Part shown: in pieces, positions 1 to 7,975 of the stretch
How the letters are laid out: each line of letters starts with the position of its first letter
Position numbering within the stretch: position 1 is the first letter of the stretch
NCBI GenBank assembly: GCA_025462985.1
Contig: JAOAPP010000132.1
Coordinates: forward strand, 1 to 19,035
Length of the DNA: 19,035 bases
Source: Bryobacterales bacterium
GTDB lineage: Bacteria; Acidobacteriota; Terriglobia; Bryobacterales; Bryobacteraceae
Reading direction: 5' to 3'
Made by a program: the position numbers and the translations under genes
Notes under the pieces: generated by a model
Told to the model about the DNA's origin: nothing
Database searches by the model: none
Seen by the model: only the letters and a program-made list of their open reading frames with translations

Positions 1-1070
1 CTGAGCTTTGCCGGCAGATTGCGCTCTACCGTCCTTAGCTTCTGGTGGCTTTTGAGCTTTCCGAAAATGCGCTTTTCTTTCTGGAACGTGAGATGAGGGA
101 GTCGTTTCCGGAGGTCGCGTTTTGTGCGGAGATCGGGAATATTCAGAGTTTGCAGCGGGTACGGGAAGTGTTTGCTCTGCATCTGCCGGCCCTTGTCTTG
201 CATGCCGCGGCTTTCAAGCATGTGCCTCTGATGGAGAAACACATGTTCCAGGCGGTGGAGAACAACGTGTTTGGCACGCAGAACCTGGCGACGGCTGCCC
301 GCGAGTATGGAGTGCAGGACTTCGTGATGATCTCGTCGGACAAGGCTGTAAATCCCACGAACATCATGGGGACGACGAAGCGGGTGGCGGAGCTGCTTAT
401 TCGCTCGCTTCAGAATGGGGGTCCGCGGTTCGTTTCGGTGCGATTTGGGAATGTGCTTGGCAGTAATGGCAGCGTGGTGCCGATCTTTAAGAAGCAGATC
501 GCGTCCGGCGGGCCGGTTACGATCACGCATCCGGACATGGAGCGCTACTTCATGACGATACCGGAAGCGGCGCAGCTGGTTTTGCAGGCCTGTACGATGG
601 GACGCGGCGGTGAGATCTTTGTGCTGGACATGGGCCAGCCGGTGAAGATTGTGGACCTGGCGCGGCAACTGATCCGGCTGTCCGGGTTGAGGCCGGATGA
701 AGATATTCGGATCGACTTCACGGGTGTTCGCCCCGGGGAAAAGCTTTACGAGGAGATCAATATGGGCGACGAGAACATGCTGCCGACGCACCACGAGAAG
801 ATCAAGGTCTTCGCTGGAAACAGCATGCCGGAAGACGCGATGGCGTCGCACTTACAGCGTCTGCGGAAGGCGTGCGAGCAGCGGAATCCGCGGCTGCTGG
901 TGCGTGAATTGAAGGCGATTGTTCCGGATTATGCGGCTAGCAAAGAGATTGTTGAGCGGGCCTTCACCGAAAATCTGGTGAATCTTGGGCGTGTTTTGCA
1001 GTTCAATGCGACTCCGGTTCCGGATGAGAAACCGGCTGCTGTGGTGCATAACCAGCGACGCCACGGCTGA
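1..1070 (+). CDS. CapD/PglF-type UDP-sugar 4,6-dehydratase, 5'-truncated, with in-frame amber
   Basis: This is the C-terminal part of a nucleoside-diphosphate-sugar dehydratase of the extended SDR superfamily (CapD/PglF/WbpM type). These enzymes usually convert UDP-GlcNAc to a 4-keto-6-deoxy sugar for capsule, O-antigen or glycan synthesis. The frame is open from the left edge, where ELCRQIALYRP is the stretch that follows the Rossmann GxxGxxG (outside the window). It meets TAG at 36-38 and resumes at once with LLVAFELSENALFFLEREM. Later landmarks are HAAAFKHVPLME, NNVFGT, SSDKAVNPTNIMGTTKR (the family's M-x-x-x-K active-site variant of YxxxK), RFGNVLGSNGSVVPIF and the C-terminal RPGEKLYEE. 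The first start after the TAG is GTG at 45, but a product from there would lack the NAD-binding glycine loop. The gene is therefore a point-mutated pseudogene, a sequencing error or a readthrough case. Family assignment is firm; the exact sugar substrate is unknown. Confidence 0.85.
36..38 (+). other. In-frame TAG interrupting the CapD-like gene
   Basis: TAG lies in the same frame as the family-conserved protein on both sides: ELCRQIALYRP before it and LLVAFELSEN after it. No residues appear to be missing or shifted. Many homologues carry a charged residue at this point (P-[E/K/R]-x-L), and GAG to TAG is a single-base change. Whether the base is real cannot be judged from one sequence. Confidence 0.75.
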
Positions 1071-1093
1071 GATTAGGGGTGCCGGGCTTTCGG

Positions 1094-1183
1094 TGGCGGT
1101 GAGGGTGAGATTCGAACTCACGGAACCCGTGAAGGTTCAACGGTTTTCGAGACCGCCGCATTCGACCACTCTGCCACCTCACC
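1094..1183 (-). tRNA. tRNA-Ser (anticodon CGA), CCA encoded
   Basis: On the minus strand the acceptor GGTGAGG (1183-1177) pairs with CCTCACC (1104-1098). It is followed by discriminator G at 1097 and a genome-encoded CCA at 1096-1094. The anticodon arm is GCGGT-CTCGAAA-ACCGT, which gives anticodon CGA for UCG serine codons. The long variable arm pairs GAACC with GGTTC, as expected for a class II tRNA. The T arm is GTGAG-TTCGAAT-CTCAC. All arms of the cloverleaf are present. It lies 36 bp downstream of the deoxyhypusine-synthase-like gene on the same strand, so it could be read from that gene or from its own promoter. Confidence 0.96.
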
Positions 1184-1219
1184 GTCTTCCCTTCACCTTA
1201 CCATTCCCTTTGGTTCGCC

Positions 1220-2197
1220 TCACAGCCCCAGGACGTACGCGAATACCAGCGGGGCGACGATTGAAGCATCCGACTCGATCACGTACTTCGGGGTATCGAT
1301 GCCCAGCTTTCCCCAGGTGATTTTCTCGTTTGGGGTCGCGCCTGAGTAGGAGCCGTAGCTCGTGACGGAGTCGCTGATCTGGCAGAAGTAGCCCCATAGC
1401 GGCGTGTCCTCGCGCAACAGATCCTGATGGAGCATGGGCACGACGCAGATCGGGAAATCGCCGGCAATGCCGCCGGCAATCTGGAAGAAACCGATGGAAG
1501 ACTGTTTCGACGTTTCTGTGTACCAGTCGGCCAGAGACATCATGTACTCGATGCCTGTTCGTACTGTGTGCACATTCTTTACATCACCCGCGATGCAGTG
1601 CGCCGCGTAGATGTTGCCTAGCGTGGAATCCTCCCAGCCGGGCACGAAAATCGGCAGGTTGCGCTCCATCGCCGCGTACAGCCAGCTATCCTTCACATCG
1701 ATTTGGAAGCTCTTCCGCAGGTCCGGCGATTTCAGAATTTTGTAGAAGAACTCATGGGGGAAATAACGCTCGCCGCGCTTGTCCGCTGCTGTCCATTCCT
1801 TCAGAATGACGCCTTCAATGCGGCGCATGGCCTCTTCTTCCGGGATACACGTATCTGTGACACGATTCATGTGACGGTTGAGCAGGCCTTGCTCATCGGC
1901 GGGTGTCAGATCGCGCCACTTGGGAACGCGCTCGTAGAAATCGTGCGCCACCAAGTTGAACACATCCTCTTCCAGGTTCGCGCCTGTGCATGAAATACCG
2001 TGAATTTTGTCGTGCCGGATCATCTCCGCGAGGGAAATGCCGAGCTCGGCTGTACTCATCGCGCCCGCCAACGTCAGGAACATTTTGCCCCCGCCGTCGA
2101 GATGCTTGATAAAACCTTCAGAGGCGTCCACAAGGGCCGCCGCGTTGAAATGCCGGAACTGATGCTTGATGAATTGAGAAATCGGACCGCGACTCAT
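1220..2197 (-). CDS. Deoxyhypusine synthase family protein (bacterial type)
   Basis: This 325-aa protein belongs to the deoxyhypusine synthase fold, NAD-dependent enzymes that move the aminobutyl group of spermidine. The C-terminal motif SGATPNEKITWGK aligns without gaps to the eukaryotic active-site segment. It keeps Glu291, Trp295 and Lys297, the Lys that carries the covalent intermediate (human Lys329). Two substrate-contact positions differ: human Asp316 is Tyr284 here, and the human catalytic His288 position is Gln239 in GFFQIAGG. Bacteria lack eIF5A, so the acceptor cannot be the eukaryotic one. Known bacterial members include enzymes for homospermidine or other polyamines, but this one's reaction cannot be named. 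The start ATG at 2197 has GAAGG only one base upstream, so no well-spaced ribosome site is visible. htrA ends 49 bp upstream on the same strand, so co-transcription is possible. Confidence 0.88.
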   Translation of the reverse strand: MSRGPISQFIKHQFRHFNAAALVDASEGFIKHLDGGGKMFLTLAGAMSTAELGISLAEMIRHDKIHGISCTGANLEEDVFNLVAHDFYERVPKWRDLTPADEQGLLNRHMNRVTDTCIPEEEAMRRIEGVILKEWTAADKRGERYFPHEFFYKILKSPDLRKSFQIDVKDSWLYAAMERNLPIFVPGWEDSTLGNIYAAHCIAGDVKNVHTVRTGIEYMMSLADWYTETSKQSSIGFFQIAGGIAGDFPICVVPMLHQDLLREDTPLWGYFCQISDSVTSYGSYSGATPNEKITWGKLGIDTPKYVIESDASIVAPLVFAYVLGL

Positions 2198-2246
2198 ACC
2201 TTCTCTAACGTAGCGTCCTCACTTTCCGAGTCGCAAGGCAGCGGAA

Positions 2247-3707
2247 TTACTCCAGCTGAAGCGGTACGTACAGCAGCCGGCCTTCGCGCTCCACAAGCAG
2301 CACCGCGTCGTCGCCCGGTTTCATGGCGTCGAGCATGTTCCGCAACTCGCTCACGCCCGCGACCACCCGCCGATTGAGCGCGTAGATGACATCGCCGACC
2401 ATCAGCGCCGATCCGGAGTAAGGAACGTTCGCGTTGCGCGCTGCTACCACCACGCCGTTCGGACGCCGCAGATTCGGCATCAGCTCGCGGACCGCGTCGC
2501 CGACGTCCACGCCGATTACTCCGAGCTTCGGCACCACGTTCTTCACCGGATCAACGCTGTCGGCCAGCGCATCCATCGCCTTGCCCGACTCTTCTTCCGT
2601 GATCACCGGGAGATCGAGCTGGTTGTCTCCTCGCTGCACCCGGATCGTCACCTTCGTCTTGGGCGCGAGGCGGAAAATGCTCGCTTCGAGCTGATGAACG
2701 CTGTCCATCCGCCGCCCATTGAGGCCAACAATGATGTCATCCACTTGAATGCCAGCGTGATCCGCCGGTCCCTGCGGTTCCAGGTCCGACACGATTACGC
2801 CATGATGCGTTTGCAGGGACAGGCCATCCGCCATCTCCGGAGTGACCGTTTGCGCCACCAGCCCCAGCTGCGCCCGATGCACGTGCCCTTGCGTCTTCAA
2901 TTGCCCGTAGACCTGCTGCGCCAGCTTGCTGGGAATGGCAAAACCGACGCCTTCGCTGCCGCCTGATTCTGTAAAGATCAGCGTGTTGATTCCGACGACC
3001 CGGCCCTCTGAATCCACTAACGGGCCTCCACTGTTCCCCGGATTGATCGGCGCATCGGTCTGGATGTAGACCATGGTGTCCTCGGCCTTGATCTGGCGGG
3101 CTACGGCGCTCACGACACCGAGGCTGACGGAATTATCCAGCCCGAACGGATTTCCGAGCGCTAGCACAAGCTGGCCCTGCTTCAGTCCATCGGAGTCGCC
3201 GAACTCGAGAAACGGCAGATTCTTGGCGTCGATTTTGATGACCGCCAGATCGCTTTCGTGGTCGATGCCGACGATGGATCCGGTCTGCGGCCTGTTTGCG
3301 GTGCGATTGCCGCCTTCCAGAGCCTCGGCCTCGGTCCGGATATTCAGCTCCACTTTGACGCTGTGCGCGCCCTTCACGACGTGCGCATTCGTCAGGATGT
3401 AGCCGTCCGGGCTCAAGATGATACCCGACCCGCTGGAGTTCTGGGCGGTCAGCACTTGCCCGCCGCTGTCGGCGCTGTCGGAAGGGACGTAGCTCCTGAC
3501 GAAGATCTGCACCACCGCGCGACCGGCCCGCTGTGAGATTTCTTCAAATGACGTGCTCAACTGGCGCAGCACGTCCGTTTTCTGCAGGTTCGGGGTCACG
3601 GGCGCTTTCTTCGAGGGGGGCTCGCCCTGCTGGGCGGCGCTGGCCAGCGTTATCCCCAGGCAGAAAGCAATCAACCATTTAGAAACCGCTGAACGTGTAT
3701 TGAGCAT
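2247..3707 (-). CDS. htrA: HtrA/DegP-type periplasmic serine protease with two PDZ domains
   Basis: This trypsin-like protease and chaperone (S1C family) handles misfolded envelope proteins in the periplasm. I start it at ATG 3707 (486 aa) rather than at 3770, because MLNTRSAVSKWLIAFCLGIT then forms a signal peptide ending near ASA-AQQ. A good promoter also lies upstream of 3707 and would fall inside the longer reading. The catalytic triad is His109 (TNAHVV), Asp153 (HESDLAVIKI) and Ser226 (GNSGGPL). The first PDZ covers about 279-370 (GVIVSDLEPQGPADHAGIQVDDIIVGLNG) and the second about 395-486. The PDZ2 carboxylate loop reads LGVIGVDVG. All catalytic residues are intact and the length is normal for the family. 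The gene is divergent from murJ. Which HtrA paralogue (DegP, DegQ or DegS) it corresponds to cannot be settled. Confidence 0.93.
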   Translation of the reverse strand: MLNTRSAVSKWLIAFCLGITLASAAQQGEPPSKKAPVTPNLQKTDVLRQLSTSFEEISQRAGRAVVQIFVRSYVPSDSADSGGQVLTAQNSSGSGIILSPDGYILTNAHVVKGAHSVKVELNIRTEAEALEGGNRTANRPQTGSIVGIDHESDLAVIKIDAKNLPFLEFGDSDGLKQGQLVLALGNPFGLDNSVSLGVVSAVARQIKAEDTMVYIQTDAPINPGNSGGPLVDSEGRVVGINTLIFTESGGSEGVGFAIPSKLAQQVYGQLKTQGHVHRAQLGLVAQTVTPEMADGLSLQTHHGVIVSDLEPQGPADHAGIQVDDIIVGLNGRRMDSVHQLEASIFRLAPKTKVTIRVQRGDNQLDLPVITEEESGKAMDALADSVDPVKNVVPKLGVIGVDVGDAVRELMPNLRRPNGVVVAARNANVPYSGSALMVGDVIYALNRRVVAGVSELRNMLDAMKPGDDAVLLVEREGRLLYVPLQLE

Positions 3708-3741
3708 CGCTTCTACCGGGTATTGATGCCGCTCGAAGCAA

Positions 3742-3770
3742 ATTAAATTCCCAACAATTGTTAACCTCAA
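3742..3770 (-). promoter_or_regulatory. Predicted sigma70-like promoter of htrA
   Basis: On the minus strand, TTGAGG (3770-3765) and TTTAAT (3747-3742) are separated by 17 bp. They match the -35 box at 4/6 and the -10 box at 5/6. Transcription would begin near 3735, giving a leader of about 28 nt before ATG 3707. This also argues against the longer htrA start at 3770. An AT-rich palindromic stretch, AACAATTGTT, lies in the spacer. Confidence 0.5.
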
Positions 3771-3788
3771 ACGAGTACAAAACTCGAT

Positions 3789-5492
3789 TTGCAGGTTCGC
3801 ATTCGCATCTCAGTCGGCCCGAGGCACGCAGGCGCTTCGCCAGGTCGTCCGTCGGGCAGGGAACCGTCCTCGCTGTTGACCGAGGAAGAGCCTCGCCTGA
3901 GCAAGCCGGAGAAACCCACCGCGGCGCTGGGAGCCTCTTCGCGCGTTGCGCTTGGGATATTGGTCAGCCGTATTACCGGCCTGCTCCGCCAAAGCGTCTT
4001 TGCACACTACTTTGGGGCTTCGAGCGTTGCCGATGCGTTCACGGCTGCAGTGCGCATTCCCAATACGCTGAATAATCTGTTTGGCGAGGGGGTGCTTTCG
4101 GCATCCTTTATCACCGTTTATTCCAGGCTCCGTGCGAGGGGCGATGGCGAAGCTGCCGGAAGATTAGCCGCGGCTATCTTCGGGTTGCTGGCCGTGGTTT
4201 GCTCGGTGCTTGTGCTCATCGGTGTGGCGGCGGCTCCGCTGCTGGTGGACGTGATTGCGCTCGGGTTTCAGGCCGAGCGGCGAGCTCTTGCCATCCATCT
4301 GGTTCGGATTCTTTTTCCGGGCACGGCGATGCTGGTGATGAGCGCCTGGTGCCTCGGCGTTCTCAACAGTCACCGGCGATTTTTGCTTTCCTACACCGCT
4401 CCGGTCGCTATGAATCTCGTTATGATCGGCTGCCTCACGATGTTCGGGAGCGGCGCGGCGCAGGAACGTCTGGCCACTGACCTCGCGTGGGCGTTCGTGC
4501 TCGGAAGCGTGCTGCAGTTCCTGGTGCAGGTTCCGCGCGTGCTGCAGCTGTTGCCTGATTTTCGCCCGTCTTTTGAGACCCGGTCGGATGACGTCAAGAC
4601 CGTGGTCCGCAACTTCGGGCCCATCTTCATGAGCCGCGGCGTTGTGCAGTTGAGTGCGTTCGTCGATTCCATTATTGCGAGCGAATTGCCGAATGGGGCC
4701 GTTGCGGCGCTCAGCTACGGACAGACGGTTGCACTGCTGCCTATCAGCCTGTTCAGTATGTCGGTTTCGGCTGCCGAACTGCCGGCGCTGTCGAGTGCGG
4801 TCGGCACTCAGGATGAGGTCGCGGCATTCCTTCGAAAGCGGCTGAGCGCGGGATTGCGGCGGATTGCATTCCTGATTGTTCCGTCGGCTGCGGCTTTTCT
4901 CCTGCTTGGCGATGTCATCTCAGGCGCGCTTTTCCAGTCGGGGAAGTTTGGCCATAAAGAAGCGGTCTGGCAGTGGGGCATTCTTGCGGGCTCTGACGTG
5001 GGGCTTCTGGCGAGTGGTTTCGGGCGGCTTTTTTCGTCCTGTTATTACGCGCTTCTGGACACGAAAACGCCTCTCCATTTCGCGACGATCCGAGTGATTC
5101 TGACCACGGTCCTCGGCGTCTTGTTTTCGCTTCCGCTGCCCCACTGGCTCGGGATCGATCCCAGGTGGGGCGTTGCCGGACTGACTGCCTCAGCAGGAAT
5201 TGCCGGCTGGGTCGAATTCACGCTGCTGCGCCGCGGTCTGGCCCAGAAGATCGGACCGGTGCCGATTTCAAGCACTTATATGAGCAAGTTGTGGGCGATG
5301 GCTCTTTCGGCGGGAGTGCTCGGGTATTTCGCGAAGCTTGGGATGGGAAGCACACATCCGCGGCTTTTGGCTGCTGTGGTCCTGCCGTTGTTCGGGATCG
5401 TATATCTTGGCGGGACAGCCCTTCTCGACGTCCAAGAATCGAAGGCGTTCCTTTCGTCTGTCCGGCGGCGACTCGGGCTCGCGGGATCATAG
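3789..5492 (+). CDS. murJ: Lipid II flippase MurJ (MviN family)
   Basis: This MOP-superfamily membrane protein flips lipid II across the inner membrane for peptidoglycan synthesis. The conserved N-terminal block ASSRVALGILVSRITGLLRQ, then YFGASSVADAFTAA and RIPNTLNNLFGEGVLSASF, is the MurJ signature. Many hydrophobic segments follow to the C-terminus, consistent with about 14 helices. The 567-aa reading begins at TTG 3789, but the first roughly 45 residues are polar and not MurJ-like. TTG at 3876, leaving 538 aa, is an equally plausible start, and no strong ribosome site decides between them. The gene is divergent from htrA, and its stop is 46 bp from the convergent recN stop. No degradation is seen. 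Confidence 0.93.
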   Translation: MQVRIRISVGPRHAGASPGRPSGREPSSLLTEEEPRLSKPEKPTAALGASSRVALGILVSRITGLLRQSVFAHYFGASSVADAFTAAVRIPNTLNNLFGEGVLSASFITVYSRLRARGDGEAAGRLAAAIFGLLAVVCSVLVLIGVAAAPLLVDVIALGFQAERRALAIHLVRILFPGTAMLVMSAWCLGVLNSHRRFLLSYTAPVAMNLVMIGCLTMFGSGAAQERLATDLAWAFVLGSVLQFLVQVPRVLQLLPDFRPSFETRSDDVKTVVRNFGPIFMSRGVVQLSAFVDSIIASELPNGAVAALSYGQTVALLPISLFSMSVSAAELPALSSAVGTQDEVAAFLRKRLSAGLRRIAFLIVPSAAAFLLLGDVISGALFQSGKFGHKEAVWQWGILAGSDVGLLASGFGRLFSSCYYALLDTKTPLHFATIRVILTTVLGVLFSLPLPHWLGIDPRWGVAGLTASAGIAGWVEFTLLRRGLAQKIGPVPISSTYMSKLWAMALSAGVLGYFAKLGMGSTHPRLLAAVVLPLFGIVYLGGTALLDVQESKAFLSSVRRRLGLAGS

Positions 5493-5538
5493 GATTGAGG
5501 AAAACCATCGGGGAGCGCCCGGTTTGCACGACTTGAGG

Positions 5539-7218
5539 CTAGCTCGCCCGTCCCGCCTGCATCAACTGCTCGGCCTGCTTCAAAGCCTCGGGCGTGACGT
5601 GCTCGCCAGAAAGCATTCTGCCGATTTCCTGGGCTCGCTGTCCCGGTTCCAGTTCGTCCACTTCGGTGGTGACGCGTCCGCTTTTTTGGCGCTTTGAAAC
5701 GGCATAGTGATGGTCTGCGAACCCGGCAATCTGCGCCAGGTGCGTCACGCAAATGACCTGGCTCGTCTTGGAAAGCGTCTTTAGCCGCCGTCCCACCGCT
5801 GCTGCCGCTGCCCCGCCTACGCCCGCGTCCACCTCGTCGAAGACTAGCGTGTGCAAGACGCCATCGCCTTCGGTCGCGCCCATGACAGTCTTCAAAGCAA
5901 GCGCGATGCGGGAAAGCTCGCCGCCAGAGGCAATCTTCTCCATCGGCTTCAACTCCTCGCCGCGATTGGGCGACACCAGGAACATCACTTCATCCACGCC
6001 CGCCGCAGTTGCCGGGCCGCGCTTCAGATCGACCCGCAATTGGGTGCCGCTCATCGCCAGAGCTTTCAGCTCTGTTTCCACCTGCCGGCTCAGTTTCGCC
6101 GCAGCCGCACTCCGCTTCTGGCTTAGCTCGTCGGCCAAATGCTGGTAGCGCTCCTCTGCCTGCGCTGCCTCTTTCTCGAGGGCCGCCCGGTGCTCGCTGG
6201 CGTTTTCCACTTCGTCGGCTTTGCGGGCCACATCGTCGTGAAATGTGACTACCTCTTCCAGCGTGCCGCCGTACTTTCTCTTTAGCCGCTCCAGCGCTGC
6301 CAGTCGGCTCTCTACATCTTCCAATCGATTCGGATCCGCTTCCAGGTGACCCAGATAGTCGCGCAGCGCATACGCAACCTCTTCCACCAGCACCGAAGCC
6401 TGCTTGAGGGATCCTCCAGCCTCGCCTAGTGTTGAATCGATCCGGGTCAGCTCATCCAGCCGTTTGGCCGCGTGCCGCAGCTGGGTAGTAGCGCTGTCGG
6501 GGTCGTCGTAGAGAGCTGCAAAGGCGGCCGCCGCGCTCTCCTGCAATCGCGTTACATTCTGCAAGACCTTTCGCTCCGCCCCGAGTTCGACATCTTCGCC
6601 CGGCTTTGGCTTTACGGAATCGATTTCGTTGCGCTGAAACGTCCACAGATCGAGCAGGCGCAGCTTTTCCTGTTCGTTCTTGCTTAGATCCGCAAGCCGT
6701 TCGCGAATCGCACGCCACTCCGAGTAAGCAGCTCCCACCCGGCGCAACCACTCTCCGGAATGCGCAAACTCGTCGAGCAACTGCCGCTGGGTCTGACTGG
6801 AGAACAGTTGTTGCTGCTCGTTCTGCCCGTGAATGTCGCCCAGCGCCGAAGCTAACTGCTTGAGCAGCGCCGTCGTCACCAGCCGGTTCGCTACAAACGC
6901 CCGTGACTTACCGTTGGCCGTGATCTCGCGCTCCACGATTAGCTCTTCGTCGGGGGCGTGCTCAATGCCGGCCTCTTCGAGCAGCGCTCCGAGCGCGGGG
7001 CTGTTGCTCACGGTGAACACTCCGGAGACGCGCGCCTTCGATTCACCGCTGCGAATCATCTCGCCCGAGGCCCGAGCCCCCAGCAGCAGGCCCAGCGAGT
7101 CCACCACGATGGATTTGCCGCTGCCCGTCTCGCCGGTCAGAACGTTGAGTCCCGTGCCGAACCGTATGCGAGCCCGCTGGACCACCGCGTAGTTCTCAAC
7201 AATCAATTCCAGCAGCAT
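5539..7218 (-). CDS. recN: DNA repair protein RecN
   Basis: This SMC-like ATPase acts in recombinational repair of double-strand breaks. Domains run in the usual order: N-terminal head with Walker A GETGSGKS at residues 29-36, the QNEQQQLF stretch near 132-139, and central coiled-coil arms at about 150-380. These are followed by the ABC signature SGGELSRIALAL at 431-442, Walker B LVFDEVD at 458-464 and the H-loop VTHLAQIA. The 559 residues match the family's normal length. ATG 7218 starts MLLELIVENYAVV, the typical RecN beginning. There is no Shine-Dalgarno sequence, and a TATAAT box ends only 8 bases before the ATG. The gene is divergent from the tol operon, and its stop converges on murJ. 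Confidence 0.97.
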   Translation of the reverse strand: MLLELIVENYAVVQRARIRFGTGLNVLTGETGSGKSIVVDSLGLLLGARASGEMIRSGESKARVSGVFTVSNSPALGALLEEAGIEHAPDEELIVEREITANGKSRAFVANRLVTTALLKQLASALGDIHGQNEQQQLFSSQTQRQLLDEFAHSGEWLRRVGAAYSEWRAIRERLADLSKNEQEKLRLLDLWTFQRNEIDSVKPKPGEDVELGAERKVLQNVTRLQESAAAAFAALYDDPDSATTQLRHAAKRLDELTRIDSTLGEAGGSLKQASVLVEEVAYALRDYLGHLEADPNRLEDVESRLAALERLKRKYGGTLEEVVTFHDDVARKADEVENASEHRAALEKEAAQAEERYQHLADELSQKRSAAAAKLSRQVETELKALAMSGTQLRVDLKRGPATAAGVDEVMFLVSPNRGEELKPMEKIASGGELSRIALALKTVMGATEGDGVLHTLVFDEVDAGVGGAAAAAVGRRLKTLSKTSQVICVTHLAQIAGFADHHYAVSKRQKSGRVTTEVDELEPGQRAQEIGRMLSGEHVTPEALKQAEQLMQAGRAS

Positions 7219-7226
7219 GTGACCGA

Positions 7227-7232
7227 ATTATA
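7227..7232 (-). promoter_or_regulatory. Predicted -10 box of recN (leaderless start)
   Basis: The minus strand reads TATAAT at 7232-7227, a perfect -10 hexamer. A start site six to eight bases downstream falls at about 7221-7219, directly on or next to ATG 7218, so the mRNA would be leaderless. No convincing -35 box is visible at the right distance. I also saw no clear SOS (LexA-type) palindrome here. Confidence 0.45.
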
Positions 7233-7239
7233 CGAAGGG

Positions 7240-7267
7240 TTGCCGTTGAAGGCCGCGACTCTATAAT
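7240..7267 (+). promoter_or_regulatory. Predicted promoter of the tol-pal operon
   Basis: TTGCCG (7240-7245) and a perfect TATAAT (7262-7267) are 16 bp apart. Transcription would begin near 7274. It is followed by a strong ribosome site, AGGAGAGG (7281-7288), nine bases before the TTG start of tolQ. It is divergent from, and close to, the recN -10 box. Confidence 0.65.
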
Positions 7268-7297
7268 AGTGACGAAGCGTAGGAGAGGAACTCTAGA

Positions 7298-7975
7298 TTG
7301 CACTTTGTGCTTGCTCCCGCGGAGCTTACCCTGTGGGACATATTTCAGAACTTAAGGCCCGTTCCCTTAGCCATCATTGTTGTCCTGATCGTGTTTTCGC
7401 TCTTCTCCTGGACGATTGTCTTCTCGAAGAGCGGCGTGTTCAGCAAGGCGCGCCGGGAGAATCGGAACTTCCTTCGGGCATTCCGCAAAGCGAATAACCT
7501 GCAATCGGTCGCGATTGCCAGTGAGCAGTTCGGCACAGCGCCCCTGGTGGCCGTTTTCGATTTCGGATACGGCGAGATTGAGCGTCAGGTGAAGCAACGC
7601 GGCTCACTCATCAATGCGCCCGCCGTGGAACGCAGCCTGCAGTTGGGAATCAGCGAAGAAGTGACCAAACTGGAGATGAACATGAGCTGGCTTGCCACGG
7701 TCGCGTCCGTTTCCCCCTTCATTGGACTGTTCGGGACCGTGTGGGGCATCATCGACGCCTTCCAGGGGTTGGGCAACGCCGGCAGCGCCAGTCTTCGGGC
7801 GGTCGCGCCCGGCATCTCGGAGGCGCTTGTCACAACCGCAGTCGGGCTCTTCGCCGCCATTCCCGCGGCCATCTTCTACAATCTGTTCGGGGCACGCATC
7901 AAAGAACTCGGTACCCGGATGGAGGATTTCGCCATCGAGTTCCAGAACTTCGCGGAACGGGATTTCGGCGGGTAG
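7298..7975 (+). CDS. tolQ: TolQ/ExbB-family proton channel protein
   Basis: This inner-membrane subunit of the Tol motor uses the proton gradient with TolR to energise TolA. The 225-aa protein shows the MotA/TolQ/ExbB layout: TM1 about 23-43, a cytoplasmic loop of about 85 residues, TM2 about 130-153 (SPFIGLFGTVWGIIDAF) and TM3 about 172-196 (GISEALVTTAVGLFAAIPA). The channel-lining threonines of the family appear in GTVWG (Thr147) and VTTAVG (Thr179/180). TTG 7298 is chosen because AGGAGAGG sits nine bases upstream. The stop TAG abuts the next ATG, so translation is probably coupled. Placement beside tolB, pal and cpoB favours TolQ over ExbB. Confidence 0.94.
   Translation: MHFVLAPAELTLWDIFQNLRPVPLAIIVVLIVFSLFSWTIVFSKSGVFSKARRENRNFLRAFRKANNLQSVAIASEQFGTAPLVAVFDFGYGEIERQVKQRGSLINAPAVERSLQLGISEEVTKLEMNMSWLATVASVSPFIGLFGTVWGIIDAFQGLGNAGSASLRAVAPGISEALVTTAVGLFAAIPAAIFYNLFGARIKELGTRMEDFAIEFQNFAERDFGG

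Noticed and set aside
3708..3770. HtrA start at 3770
   Set aside because: It would put 21 residues before a good signal peptide and place the predicted htrA promoter inside the coding sequence.
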